From Cristatella mucedo (taxonomy: Eukaryota; Bryozoa; Phylactolaemata; Cristatellidae): a stretch of 64,000 bases of DNA. The stretch is taken from assembly GCA_009760855.2 (NCBI GenBank), contig WPIO01000036.1:1563501-1627500 (forward strand). Direction: 5' to 3'. The notes under the pieces are model-generated. The model did not search any database. It saw only the letters and a program-made list of their open reading frames with translations, and was not told the origin of the DNA. Made by a program: the position numbers and the translations under genes. Each line of letters opens with the position of its first letter. Position 1 is the stretch's first letter. Shown piece after piece: positions 44,802-57,315 of this stretch.

Positions 44802-45694
44802 CGTGAATAGTTAAGGCAAAAAATAACCCGCACTCTCGGCACGTCGGACAGCTGTTCTGTCTGTGCCATTACGCCAAACCCCACCCCTGGGAGCAGTGGT
44901 GTCTCCCAGTCTAAATAAATCTGTCCCGAAATTATGCCCACATGCTCATAAGCTACAAAATGAAATAGACGTTATTTGATCGCTACTGGTCAACGCTGCC
45001 TTGCAAGACAAGGTTTTTCTGGTACAGTGGTTCTTGTTAATGCTTCTGCCTGTCTGCACTGTTCTCTGACAGTGGGCAAGGAGGTCCGAAACAAAAATTG
45101 ATGATAGTAAGTCGTGGTACAAAATCGCGTCGCACTAATGAGACTGGTTCGAAGAGGGCATTCGTTGGCGCTAATGATATATGTAGGCGCAGATGGCAAA
45201 AGTTTTCGCAGTAGCATTTTCTTCGTTGCAGTGCTAGCAACAAATTCAAAAATTATGGTAGGCTTCTTTCGGAAAGTTCCGCGACGAATTCCCAAACTAG
45301 ATGGCCAGAATTGTATATATGGCTGACAATTTAGCCAGCAGGTGCCCGCCAGACCACTTGTTTGGTCGACGGAATGTCGGTGGTTGTCAGGATCCGCTAG
45401 CCGAAAGTCACTTTAGCGCCCGACAGAATAGCGAGCGACTTTTGGAGCTACGAAGTGCTAGCTGCTCAGTCAGCAGCTGTCCAGCCGCAATGATATCGAT
45501 CCGTAAGTGCCTCCACGCCTCGTCGCCAGCACAGGAGACCGCGGTTGGTTGAAATCCTCTGATCAATTAGTAGTGTCACTTTTTTGAACAAACACCGAAA
45601 GCCAAAAGCTGTCGGCGTTCCAATCTTATTGATCGCTCGAATAAGGCGGGCGAGATTGACATCTAGGACCTGCCCATCACTTAGTTCAAGTTCC

Positions 45695-45908
45695 AGTCAA
45701 GGCGGTGAAAATACAAGCCGATTTAGAAGCCTCTTTTGTATAGCGACAGAAGAGGCTTTACGGCTATCACCACCGTTTGGAGTGGCGTTTAAGGATCGCC
45801 AACCATAGGATTCGAACTAACGGGACTAACCTCGGGACCGAGGTCGTTAGTTGGAATCCTATGGTTGAAAAGTAACCGATTTATTCGGTGTGCCGTCACG
45901 GCTCACCA
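45695..45908 (-). mobile_element. SINE-B with internal templated inversion
   Basis: Matches the SINE-B consensus (AGCGACAGAAGAGGCTTTAC, AAGGATCGCC, GGGACCGAGGTCG, GTGCCGTCACGGCTCAC) but carries about 20 extra bases after GAGGTCG which are the reverse complement of its own B-box region. Confidence 0.9.
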
Positions 45909-46224
45909 GCATTACAGAGCAATGAAGGCGCCCGTCGAAATGGCTGGCTGCTGCATCAACCAAGCGGTGACCTTCGGCATCGACCTGGCCATGACCTGGG
46001 TGGACGAGCTAGCTGGTCGATAATTCTACTCAATCCCCTAAAGTTTGCTAATGCGAGCAGAGCTGCTACGATCGAACAATTTGCTGACAGGCGCTCGCTC
46101 TCATTGGCCGCGAATAAAAGATCTATGTTAAATTACATAATGGCGTAAATTATTAAAAACGCTAGGCAATGCATTTCCTGGACGGTGTTTGCTAGTCCGG
46201 GTTTGATGTTATTTTTTTTTAGCA

Positions 46225-47872
46225 ATTTTCTCCCAACAAAGTAGTGGGCAGGAGCCAAGTCGGTCGCTCCACTGCCAAAGTCCTTCAAATCGGCAATCGT
46301 TAGACCTATTCCTTAAAGCCTGGATTAGACGCGGAGGTCCTAGCAAACTATCGCCCAGTTTCCCTTCTTCCGTTCTTATCAAAGATTCTTGAAAAAATTG
46401 TTGCTAAGAAGCTGGTTGAACATATTGAAAATAGTGGAATGTCAGAAACATTTCAATCAGGGTTCAAGAGGCAGCACTCTACTGAAACTGCTCGCCTCCG
46501 CGTTAACAATGACACTCTACGTGGCAACGACGACGGGAATGTCACTGCCCTAGCTCTGCTAGATCTGTCAGCTGCCTTCGACACCATTGATCACGAAGTT
46601 CTGCTTGAACGATCGGTCTGGCAGACGAAGCACTGGCGTGATTTAAATCATACTTGTCTAATCGTGTTCAAACCGTGTCGTGGGTCAGGTCTCACGCACG
46701 AGAAGGGTCACCTGTGGAGTCCCTCAAGGGTCTGTACTCGGTCCCTTGCTGTTCTCCATTTGTACACAACCTCTGGGAAAAGTGATTAAGGCCCATGGAA
46801 TAGGACATCACTTCTATGTTGACGATACTCAGTTGTATTTGTCATTCAAACTGTCGGAATTTGCTGCAACAACTGACAAACTGAATGCTTGCCTTGCCGA
46901 TATTCGATCCTGGATGTCGGAAAACTTTCTGAAAATAAATGATGATACAACCGAACTGCTGCTCATAGAACACCCTAAGCGTGTGGCTGGTTTAAAAGGC
47001 TTTGCTGTTCTAATAGGTGATGCTATTGTGCGACCTTCACCACGTGCTCGAAATTTAGGTGTCGTGTTCAACAGCTGCCTCAATTTCAAAAGCTTCTTTC
47101 AGAAGACTGCCTCTACAGCTAGCCATCACATCCGATCCCTATCCAAGATTAGGAGCTGTCTCCCATAGTGGCTTTTAAAAAAGTTTAACTAGCTCCTTAG
47201 TTCTGTCTCGGCTGGATTATTGTAATTCCCTTTTGGCTGGGCTGCCAAAGAAAGCTATTATGCCACTACAGCAGACTATGAATATGGCTGCAAGGCTGGT
47301 CTTCAAGTCCCAGCAGTTTGAGCACGTGTCACCTTTGCTTAAAGAGCTAGGATGGTTGCTGGTTGAGCAAAGGATACAGAGCAAAGTTCTTACGCTGACC
47401 CACAAGGCCTGCCACGGCTTGGCTCCTTCGTACCTAGCTGAACTGCTGCATCAGTTTCAGCCTGTTCGTGCCCTGAGGTCCTGTGTGGACAATAAATTAG
47501 CTGTCCCATTTCTCCGCTTAAAGACAGTTGGCGACAGAAGCTTTAGCTCTGCAGGTCCTAGACTGTGGAACTCGCTTTCACAATTCTAACGCGACGACAA
47601 CTACACTCCTACTGCTGACTATAGCACATCCTTTTCAGCGGTCCTGAGCTGCTACTTCTATGCTACTCACTACCTCAACTGCTCTCCTAACTCTGCTATG
47701 CTTCCCACTTTTTCTTTGTTGCGTGAGACGAAGTCTGTTTGCTACCGAATGCGTAACGAAAGCTGCTTAGGCTGTGAGTGTGCTATACAAAAATCTCCTG
47801 CACATCTCCCACATGGTCTTTATGACTTTGTGGAGTTACAGACGGAGATACATTACATTACATTACAAGCTA
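46225..47872 (+). mobile_element. LINE family 2 copy with (CATTA)n tail
   Basis: RT frames 46439-46789 (ALLDLSAAFDTIDHEV), 46680-47168 (FYVDDTQLYLSF, Ala to Val in the box) and 47233-47589 (LKELGWLLVEQRIQSKV). Ends with CATTACATTACATTAC at about 47852-47868. Confidence 0.92.
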
Positions 47873-47934
47873 GAGGAAGTATAGGGCTAGAGCGATACCG
47901 CTAAGAGATCGATAGACAGGGAAGGAGGAGAAAT

Positions 47935-47957
47935 ATATATATATAGGAATACGTACA

Positions 47958-48034
<77 letters not shown>
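47935..48034. repeat. (TA)n microsatellite
   Basis: Almost pure AT dinucleotide repeat, most continuous at 47960-48034. Confidence 0.97.
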
Positions 48035-48037
<3 letters not shown>

Positions 48038-48117
48038 GCATCAGAGAGCAAACACTTCAGTGTCGAAGTACAGGCAGGAAGGAAGATGGCTAGGATAGCC
48101 AGAAGGAAGGAGAGAAG

Positions 48118-48250
48118 AAACTGGTTTGGTCCAGCGGTTAAGGAGCTCACCCCGACCAAGGTCTGGCTGAGGTCGCGGGCTCGAGCCCCGACGCATATGT
48201 GAAGCGCCTGAATCGAGATTAAGTTCTACTGGGGCGCAATACAAATAAAC
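48118..48250 (+). mobile_element. SINE-A
   Basis: CCAGCGGTTAAGGAGC, GGGCTCGAGCCCC, GAAGCGCCTGAATCGAG and GGGGCGCAATACAAATAAA. Confidence 0.92.
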
Positions 48251-48894
48251 TCGCTCGGTTAAGTTGAGAAATGCCGAATTCGTCTAGATTTCAGGTCTGG
48301 CCTATACTATAATGATAGTGACACTGGCCTGCTAATGTTTAACTATTTATCAGTTGTTTTTATTCTTATAGGTAATTCAAGCAATATTTGGGATGCTCTC
48401 AGAATATTTAACTCGTTTAACCCCGCACGTGAGGATTTTTAACACTGCATTTTTTTATTTTACAAAGTTTTCATATGCATTCCATAGTTTTTACAATCGT
48501 TTAATAAAAAAATGTCATCTAGGTTATGTAGAATTTGAAAATAAGTCATTCTTCATTTAGTCAAATACTTTTAAACTACCTCTTCCATGACTTTCTGTGG
48601 TGCTCAGCAGATGGATTGTGACACTGCAGACTCCAACAGTAATCGGCAATCGTGTTAACGTTCCATTCAAGCGGTCTTGTCATCTACGCTTCATTTCACG
48701 TATGTTCTAATAGAGCCTCTCATGCTATTCCTCGCTGTGTGCACTAATAAAAGAAAGGCACCCAGGAGCCGCCTCGGTGGCCGGAACCGCCAGCTCAGAC
48801 GCCGCTCGTTTGGCTGGAACTGCGAGCTGACACGAAGCTCGTTTGGTATTCCTAGCATCGTCTCGAACCGCTAAGCACGCTCCCCTACAAGCGT
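48251..48894. other. No gene recognised
   Basis: AT-rich intergenic DNA to 48740, then short frames that may belong to the 5' end of the LINE that follows (CGTTTGGTATTCC is shared with 6820-6835 on the minus strand). Confidence 0.4.
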
Positions 48895-51800
48895 CACTGC
48901 ACTGAATCTCTCTAACGTAGTAGTCATCGGGCCTGTTATAACTCCGGCGGCGCAACTTAACGCTTGCCTTTGGAATCCTCGCTCAATGTGCAATAAACCT
49001 CTGGTAATAAGTGACCTTATTTCTGAAAATGCTCTTGACCTGCTCGCCCTAACTGAAACTTGGCTAAAATTGATAAACTGCCAGATAATTAAAGACGCTA
49101 CGTCAATTGGTTACTCATTCTTTCACATCCCTAGATCAATCAAAACTGGAGGTGGAGTTGCTGTTATCGTGCGGTCGAAAATCAACTTCAAGCCATTTGC
49201 GGTACCCTCGAAGCAGTCTTTTGAATCAACTGTCTTGGTCTCACCCGAAAACAAGCTACCGATAGTGGCAGTAGTCTATCGCCCACCAGGTACCAAATCC
49301 TCCTTTATCTCAGATTTCTCCGATCTCATTTCGATTCTGTGTGCAAGAAATCGATCCTTCCTCATTATGGGTGATTTCAAAGTTCACTTTGATAGCTTAT
49401 CTGACACCTTCAGCACTGAATTTCGTGCATTGAATGACTCACTGTCTCTTGTGGCTCATGTGCATGGCCCTACTCACATCAAGGGTCACACACTCGACCA
49501 GATTTTCTCATACAACCGCACTTATCTGACCAAATGCAGATCTCATTCAATCTACAGTGTGTGCCCGCCTTCTCCTCTAAATTAACCTGTGAATCGCGAA
49601 ACCTCAAGACGATTGACATCGATGCTGTCCGTTCGAGAATATCTGCTTCGCCTCTGCTGCTCAGTCCTCCCTCCGATCTTTCATCATTGGTAGATAGCTA
49701 CAACACGACACTAGCTGACACGTTCGACGAGTTTGCACCTCTGACTAAGCACATTGTTCGCCCCCACACCCAGACGGCTCATGGTTTACTGGAGACATTA
49801 AACTAGCTAGGTATACTAAGTGCAAGCTTGAAAAAAGTATATACAAGATCAGGACTGACAGTCCATCGACAGGCATACGAGGACTAGTGAAGGTCGTACC
49901 AATCAATCCTAGAAAAGGTCAAGTCTAGCTTCTATAAAGACATTGTTGAATCACAGATGCACCATCCAAAAATGCTGATATCAAGGATCAACCATCTCCT
50001 TAACCGCTCCCAGATTTGCTCCTTACCTGATGATCCTTGTGATGATTTAGCCGATCGCTTCTCTCGATTCATTGCACAGAAGAGACAAGTTCAGGAAGTC
50101 CAACCCTGCGATGACAACATCCCCGCTAGAATGCTGTTTCCAGATTCCTGGCTGCACCTCAATGTCTTCATTTAAGCAGGTCACTCCTACGTTGCATTGA
50201 CCTGCTGCTGCCATACGTAACTAATATCATTAATGTGCTTTGATTCGCACGGCACACAGAACACTGGCACAGGACCAACGCCAACAATTTATTATACTAC
50301 TCACAGAGCAGAGGGAGCACGACTTAACTCGCCCCTCTCTCCCACTCGAGTCTCCTCTCCCCGACCACGGCTGTGCATTCGCCGACAACAATGGTGAATC
50401 CACCATCTGTTCACCAGCGGGTTATCGGCGTGTGTCAAAGCCTCATTACAAGCTGACCATAGCTGTGCACAGGCCCCTCTCGACGATGCTGTCAACAGCT
50501 AATTAGGAAAGGAGTGATACCAGCCCGAATATAATCAAACCACAATTATTATGTCATTAGCCTCTGGTCATGTCCCAGCACCTTTCAAAAAAGCTGCTGT
50601 CAGGCCACTTCTCAAGAAAGCGACACTAGACCAAGAGAACTTGAGCAACTACCGCCAAGTCTCTCCTCTACCACTCATATAAAAGGCGCTGGAACGGGTC
50701 GTGGTGGACCAGCTGAACTCAAATTTCGAAACCTCACACCTTGCTAGCAAGTTCCACTCTGGCTGTATAGCTAGCTAATCACTCCACAGAGTCAGCATTG
50801 CTTCGGGTATACAACGACCTACTTAGGAATGCAGACATGGGTAGAGTGTCTCTGCTTGTTTTGCTCGATCTTTCGGCAGCTTTTGACACTATCGATCACA
50901 AAGTTCTTCTAGAGCGCCTCTCATCTCGCCTGGGCATCACTGGCACTGCTCTGCAGTGGTTCAGGTCCTATCTCAGTGGGAGACTCCAGAGTATTGACGT
51001 GAATGGACAAAGATCATCTGAAGTACCTCTGAAATATGGAGTACCTCGGGGCTCAGTGCTAGGTCCGGTTCCTTTCACGGTTTATACTCTGCCTCTTGCT
51101 GATGTGATTGCAAAGCACAATCTAGGCTTTCACTTCTATGCGAATGACACTCAGCTGTACCTTTGCTTTGATCCCTCCTAGCCTTCGAGCACCTCGAATT
51201 CTCTTAACTCACTTGCTGCATGTTTTGATGACATCGGCACATGGATGGCAGCAAGTTTTCTTAAACTAAACGACGATCAAACTAACTTATTAGTTATGGG
51301 CAAACCTAGTAGTGTGATTCAAAAATTAGAAAGGCTGACGCTCCAAATTAGCTCTACCAGCATATCTCGTGTTGAATCAGCTCAAAATCTTGTTGTCATA
51401 TTCCAAAGTGACCTCTCGTTAGACGACCACATCAGCTCCACAATCAAGTCTGGCTACTTTCAGATACATAACATTGCTAAAATTCGGGCTCGCTTAGATA
51501 AGGATACCGCAGCTAAGTTTTTTCATGCTTTTGTCACATCCCATCTTGACTTCTGCAACTCACTGCTTGCTGGCCCTACCGGCATGTGCAACCAGGCGAT
51601 TACAGCTGGTGCAAAACTCTGCTGCTAGGCTTGTCTGTCGTGAGCATTGTAGTTGCCACATTACTCCACTTCTCGCCGACCTGCACTGGCTACCAGTCAA
51701 GCAACGGATAGACTTCAAGGTTTTGTCGCTCACTTTTAGGTCCCTTCATTCTATGGCTCCAGCCTATCTCTCAGATACACTACCCCATCAGGCCAAGCAT

Positions 51801-52227
51801 CGTACCACCCGCCTCTCGGAATCCAACAGTCTACCAATACCTCGTACAAACCTCGAATCCTTTGGAGACCGTGCATTAAGTTCATATGCTCCCAAAGCCT
51901 GGAACTCCCTCCCGACTTGCGTCAGAACACCCCCTGACTTTACCACATTTCTAAAGAAGTTAAAAATGCACCTATTTAGGACATCATTTAGTGTGTCCCT
52001 GTGATTATTTCTTTATGTGCTTATGCGTGCTGACACAGTGCGTGCTGCGACTAACCATGCTTGCATGCTGACCCTGTGCATGTCACCCCTAGCCATATTA
52101 TTCCTGTTGTTTATCAAGCATGATATTACTTACCATTCAATCGCGTTTCACTTTGCAGCAAATGTAAAGCGCCTAAAAAGAGATGACGTTCTCTGAGGGC
52201 GCTTTATCAAGTGCATTATTATTATTA
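48895..52227 (+). mobile_element. LINE family 1, near-complete copy split by a solo LTR; catalytic box mutated
   Basis: Frames in order: endonuclease 48986-49585 (LLALTETWLK, VVYRPPGTKSS, FLIMGDFKVHFD, THIKGHTLDQIF), linker 49534-50175, LTR insertion 50234-50544, RT 50798-51181 (LLVLLDLSAAFDTIDHKV, RGSVLGPVPFTVYTLPLA), RT C-terminal 51245-51628 and 51525-52004, then 3' UTR, stem-loop and (ATT)n at 52215-52227. The RT active site reads FYANDTQLY instead of FYADDTQLY, and the endonuclease GDFN motif reads GDFK, so both enzymes have lost key residues in addition to frameshifts. Confidence 0.93.
50234..50544 (-). mobile_element. Solo LTR of the 12784-16299 family inserted in a LINE
   Basis: Minus orientation: starts TGTGCTTTGATTCG (complement of the LTR end) and ends AATCAAACCACA (complement of the LTR start). 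Flanks are ATTAA (50229-50233) and ATTAT (50545-50549), a near-match target duplication. About 310 bp against 290 in the young element. No interior sequence, so it formed by LTR-LTR recombination. Confidence 0.88.
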
Positions 52228-52388
52228 ATGATTCTAAATTGGATGAGAAATTGTCAAGGTTAAAGCTTAGGCAATCTATCTTAACACTCATTCTGCTGCC
52301 AAGTGCCGTATAGCTTTGACTCGCGTTCTCAATTATTCACTCTTATTAAGCATACTTGGGATTACCTAGAAAGTTCTCTACCACAGAC

Positions 52389-52975
52389 TTAATAATAACT
52401 ATAATAATATCGCATTTGCAATGCACCCTCATATAACTTAATCTAATCTCTTTCTAGGCACTTTAAATTTGCTGCAAAGGAAGCGTGATTGAATGGTTAA
52501 TGAATGGTAGCATACTCAATGACAGTAAACATCACAAGATTTGAGGTGACTTGCATAGGGTCAGCATGCAAATAAGGTTAGTGGTAGCATGCACACTGAG
52601 TTAGCGCTCATCATGACGCACGCGAATGACGAATCACAATGACGACGACGATGCACTTCGATGCTGAGATGAAAGGATGCCTTCTTCTAGCTTCTTCTTT
52701 TTTTTAAATCTGGTCACGTGAGGGCATGCCGTGACGCCTGTAGGAAGTGAGCTCCGGGTTTTGGCAGCCTACGAATTAATTAAAGGCGAGGTCTCCAACA
52801 AAAGATTTGCGGCTCGCACGAGGTATACGTAAGCGAGTAGATTCCAAAAAGTGGGTGGTACGATGCCAAATCTGGCGGGGGACGTAGATCTGATAAGTGA
52901 AGCCTGGAGCGATGAAGTGAAGGAACGACTAAATCCATTCCACGCTCGCTACTCAAACCCAGTCATTTTGTACGT
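52389..52975 (-). mobile_element. LINE family 1, old diverged 3' fragment
   Basis: AATAATATCGC, GCACCCTCATATAACTTAAT and CTTTCTAGGCACTTTAAATT are diverged forms of tail and stem-loop; the 3' UTR and end of RT follow (GGTCTCCAACAAAAGATTTG). Confidence 0.8.
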
Positions 52976-53530
52976 AAAACTGTGCGTCCTCGAACGATTT
53001 TCTGATCTATGGACCAACACAAATGCAAAGCCTTTAGTTTTGCCCCGTTAGTTTGAGGAATATTTTCTTGTAAATATTTAAAGGTATCAAGGGCAATGAC
53101 CTTTAGATCGCTCCGTCTCTCCAACATCTGGTGCGGATCGTATTTTATTTCATCGAAAAGTATTTTTATGTTTCCACAAGTTCCTGTCATCTGTACAGAA
53201 TGTGAAACCGGAAAAGGGGAACGTTCGTTTCCACCGTGAAGTCAAACTTCTTTTAAACTGCGGTTTGATGAATCAATGAAGATTTTCCATTCAGTTGGAT
53301 CATTACGCTTTCAATTTGGTTAACTAGACCTTCAACGTTGCTGCAATAGACTAGTGAGTCTTTTGTCAAAAAGTATGGAATGAGTCTCTTTTTCACTATG
53401 TCTATGCCATGAAAACTTAGTACCAAGCGATAGAAAATTTCTCTCTTTTAATCTAGAACCGAGGAGTTCAGCCGACTGTTTGGACAGGTCAAGCTCTGTC
53501 ACTAAGTCATCTAGATCAGATTGTGACATT
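52965..53530 (-). pseudogene. Second decayed copy of the uncharacterised transposase-like family
   Basis: Minus-strand blocks in family order: SDLDDLVTELDLSKQSAELL and GSRLKERNF (53529-53430), FSWHRHSEKETHS, then after a frame change NDPTEWKIFIDSSNRSLKEV (about 53300-53240), SHSVQ, IKILFDEIKYDPHQ and SDLKVIAL (53190-53080). The order and words match the + strand copy at 7870-8975, which retains mainly the later part of the protein. Stops and shifts interrupt it; the C-terminal third is absent. Not functional. Family identity is from memory of similar invertebrate proteins and unnamed here. Confidence 0.7.
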
Positions 53531-54099
53531 ATTTTAGATGTTGGAACATCAAAAGCATCACAGTTGTCATCAACGTTACCTCTACTTTAACTCCAATCGC
53601 TACCAGTCAATATGAATCAAGTGTAACAGGTAGAACAGGAGCTCCCACGTCATCACTTCGCGGTGCAGGTCGCATCGCTGACGCTAAATGTGGATATTCA
53701 GTTGTATGCTTATTCTTCTTGATGAAGCCCTGCATGTTAGTGATACATAAGTAACTATCCAAAACATGATCAGTTTGTTCTCTTCAAATCACCCGTACTC
53801 CAAATCCCATGCATTTGCTTTGACCTTTAAACTAATGCCTCAAATTTTCTACACAAGGCTTGCACACTATACGTGGTACCCACGTCATATCCTGATCTCT
53901 CAGCTTGCATTTTAAGTAGGTGTGATAGCACTGTTTGATGAATGTAGTATTCGGTAGCCGCTGCTCTTTTGTTGAGAATCTCTCGCAGATGTAGAACAAT
54001 ATATATGCAGAGAATTCTTACCATCCCTTGGCATTGTAAATCACATTGATATCCGTTGACTCAAAGCAACTATATGAACAAACAGAATGGCTAATTTTT

Positions 54100-54600
54100 C
54101 CAAAAATACCATATTTTACCCTGTTTAAGCCCCCGCCCCGGTGTAAAAATCCCCCAAATTTTGGAACCAATTTTTGAAAAGAATATTTTTATTCAATGAC
54201 TGAATGAACTTGACAATATCAAGACTCCTAATAATCGTTCATGTCACTATCACCATCTTTTACACCAGGAACGGTGATGATAACGTCTACATCTTCCTCG
54301 TTCATATTGCAGGCTTGAAATTTGGTGGAAACTCCGTTATCATAATTGTCATCATCACTCTCGTCATAGACTGCGTCATCTTTGAATCCGTCCATTGCAT
54401 TTGAAATGCACGAATGCATTCAGAATGCATTCAAAGCAGGCACGCTGTTTTTTTAGCGCATTGTTGAAGCAAAAAAGTAGCCTCCCAAGTAAGCCACATC
54501 TCCGAATCCGACTCCAAGTTTTGGAAACAAAGGGGTTTAGACACGGCAAAATACGGCGACGCACAACAGTTTTGTCATTAACTGATTGTAACAAGTAAAC
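54100..54600 (-). mobile_element. Fragment of a pogo/Tigger-like (Tc1-mariner superfamily) DNA transposon
   Basis: A minus-strand frame (54228-54419) reads CISNAMDGFKDDAVYDE, typical of the end of DDE_1 pogo-like transposases (CGISNALDG-type motif), followed by an acidic tail. At 54107-54146 the + strand GCCCCCGCCCCGG next to CATATTTTACCCTG may be the 3' terminal region. The catalytic core is not present. Confidence 0.55.
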
Positions 54601-54723
54601 ACAATGAAAGCCAATATCGTTTTACGTAATGCGTAATGTTAAAGTGCAACCGATCTTTGATAAACAAAATCTACCAAACCTGACTTGCCAACGCAAAACA
54701 AAATACATCATAAATCCTAACTT

Positions 54724-54726
<3 letters not shown>

Positions 54727-54757
<31 letters not shown>
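54727..54757. repeat. (TA)n microsatellite
   Basis: Short pure TA run. Confidence 0.95.
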
Positions 54758-54758
<1 letters not shown>

Positions 54759-55202
54759 TTGATGAATAAAAAATGCCAGACAACTGATGTAATTCGGACC
54801 AGTGTATTAATAAATTTTTCTAGGGCCCTTCAGAGATCTCATTCTTCTCAGAGAGCTTGTTCTCTTACTTTCTTTTGCTCTCGCACTTTAAATATAAAGT
54901 ATATAAATATAATGTAAATATATAATATACATAAAAATTTAAAGGAAGCGTCGGCTTTATCCCCCCTAGTTACTCTCTACCTCTCGCATTGTAGTTTTTA
55001 TCCTACAATGGGTAGTGTCTCATCTATGCTGAGTTAAGTCTTGAAAGATTGAGGACAAGGCTTCTTGAAGATGCGACTCCAAGAGAAGGTGCTGATTACA
55101 AGTAAGAGAGACAAGAGGCCGGATGCAGGCAGACCGGAGAGAACAAGAAAGCGAAAGGTCTGACGGCAAGGCGAGCTGTCACAGACGCAATTACTCAGGC
55201 AT

Positions 55203-55343
55203 AATAATAATAATAATATTGCACTTGATAAAGCGCCCTCAGAGAACTTAATCTCTTTCTAGGCGCTTTACATTTGCTGCAAAGTGATACGCAATAGAAT
55301 AGTAAGTAAAATCATGCTTGAAAAACAAACAAAATGAATAAGC
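55203..55343 (-). mobile_element. LINE family 1, tail-only copy (about 140 bp)
   Basis: (AAT)n, stem-loop (GCCCTCAGAGAACTTAATC), AAATCATGCTTGAAAAAC, ending AATGAATAAGC. Confidence 0.9.
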
Positions 55344-55809
55344 ATCTCTGTAACCTCCAAATTTCCGTGACATAAACGACTGGCAAATCGCCGGTTTCTC
55401 CAGCTGCTGCTTTGACTTCAACTTCAGCTGCGTGGAAAGTGGGAAGGAATGTCATAAAATCGGGCTCTGATATAACCGCGATGGAGACGAGATGAAGTCC
55501 TACGGTCGCAGCTAAGCAATGAACGTGTGCGGCTCTTGTGGTGGCGGCATGGGAGCAAGCAGGCCAGACCAATTCCTCGGAAACAACCCGAAGCCCGTCG
55601 AGCACTGATGGACGTCTACTTGTATACACCAGAAGAGTTAAGAACCCTAGTCTGCTGACTGCATAAGGAAAGTTGCTGCAGAGTTTTCAATGCTTGCCTG
55701 AAACGCGACATACTTGCAAGCTGAAAGTCTAAAAGTGACGCATTCGCTCTTTTTGTCGTCATCACGTCACTCTTTGTTATTTTCTTTCTTGCAGCGTATA
55801 GCAGCTCTA

Positions 55810-55990
55810 ATTTTTATATAATTTATATATATATAGCTATTTATTAGGGTGATAGCTGTAATAAAAAAAATAGCTATATATATATATATATAGCTATTTA
55901 TTAGGGTGATAGCTGTAAAAAAAATAGCTATATATATATATATAGCTATTATTTTTGTTATTTGTTATTACAGCTATCACCCCAAGTCAG
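55810..55990. repeat. Compound AT-rich tandem and inverted repeat
   Basis: The module TTAGGGTGATAGCTGTAA with flanking TAGCTATATATATA occurs twice in direct orientation (about 55844 and 55900) and once inverted (TTATTACAGCTATCACCCC at 55965-55983). Confidence 0.9.
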
Positions 55991-56024
55991 GCGCACTGCT
56001 CGCGCAAGCTTTTGTTGTCTAGTC

Positions 56025-56222
56025 GGAGGAAAGGATACTGAAATTGCTATTCAAATCCTAGCCGATTACGCAGCCTCTTTTTGTATAGCGACAGAAGAGC
56101 CTTCACGGCTATCGCAGCCGCTTGCGGTGGCGATAAAGGATCGCCCACCGCAGGATTCGACCGACGACATCGGGACCGAGGTCGCGGAAAGAAACCGCCT
56201 CAAATAGTGCGCCATCACGGCT
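56025..56222 (-). mobile_element. SINE-B, well-preserved copy
   Basis: TATAGCGACAGAAGAGCC, GATAAAGGATCGCCCACC, GCAGGATTCGACC (B box complement), CGGGACCGAGGTCGCGG, GTGCGCCATCACGGCTCAC. Confidence 0.9.
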
Positions 56223-56389
56223 CACATATTTCGTAGAAAACCTCAATTGGTTCCACTAGACGCGTCCTGCGATTATCTGTGATCCAATGCCATCCAGTCG
56301 ATTAACGTGCCATTTCCCAAATTATCTACGTTGTAGACAGCGGTGTTTAAATATGAATCTCATAAGTTCTGAAATTGCGCGTTCTCATC

Positions 56390-57178
<789 letters not shown>

Positions 57179-57189
57179 GAGAAGTCAGC

Positions 57190-57315
57190 TGGTTCATCGG
57201 CCTAATTGATATAGCGGTAGAAGGGCTTTAACGGCCATCGTCACCACTTGCAGGGGGCAATAAAGGATCGCCCACTGAGTCGAGAAGTGCGAGCACCGTA
57301 TTCTTTGCCTAAGAC
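57190..57315 (-). mobile_element. SINE-B, internally deleted copy
   Basis: GCGGTAGAAGGGCTTTAACG, GGGGGCAATAAAGGATCGCC, then directly GAGTCGAGAAGTGCGAGCACC; the B box is missing. Directly abuts the (GA)n tract. The wording matches the 37345-37530 copy (GTCGAGAAG-GCGAGCACC). Confidence 0.8.

Noticed and set aside
48986-49585. Host nuclease gene
   Set aside because: It is the endonuclease part of LINE family 1, continuous with the RT downstream.
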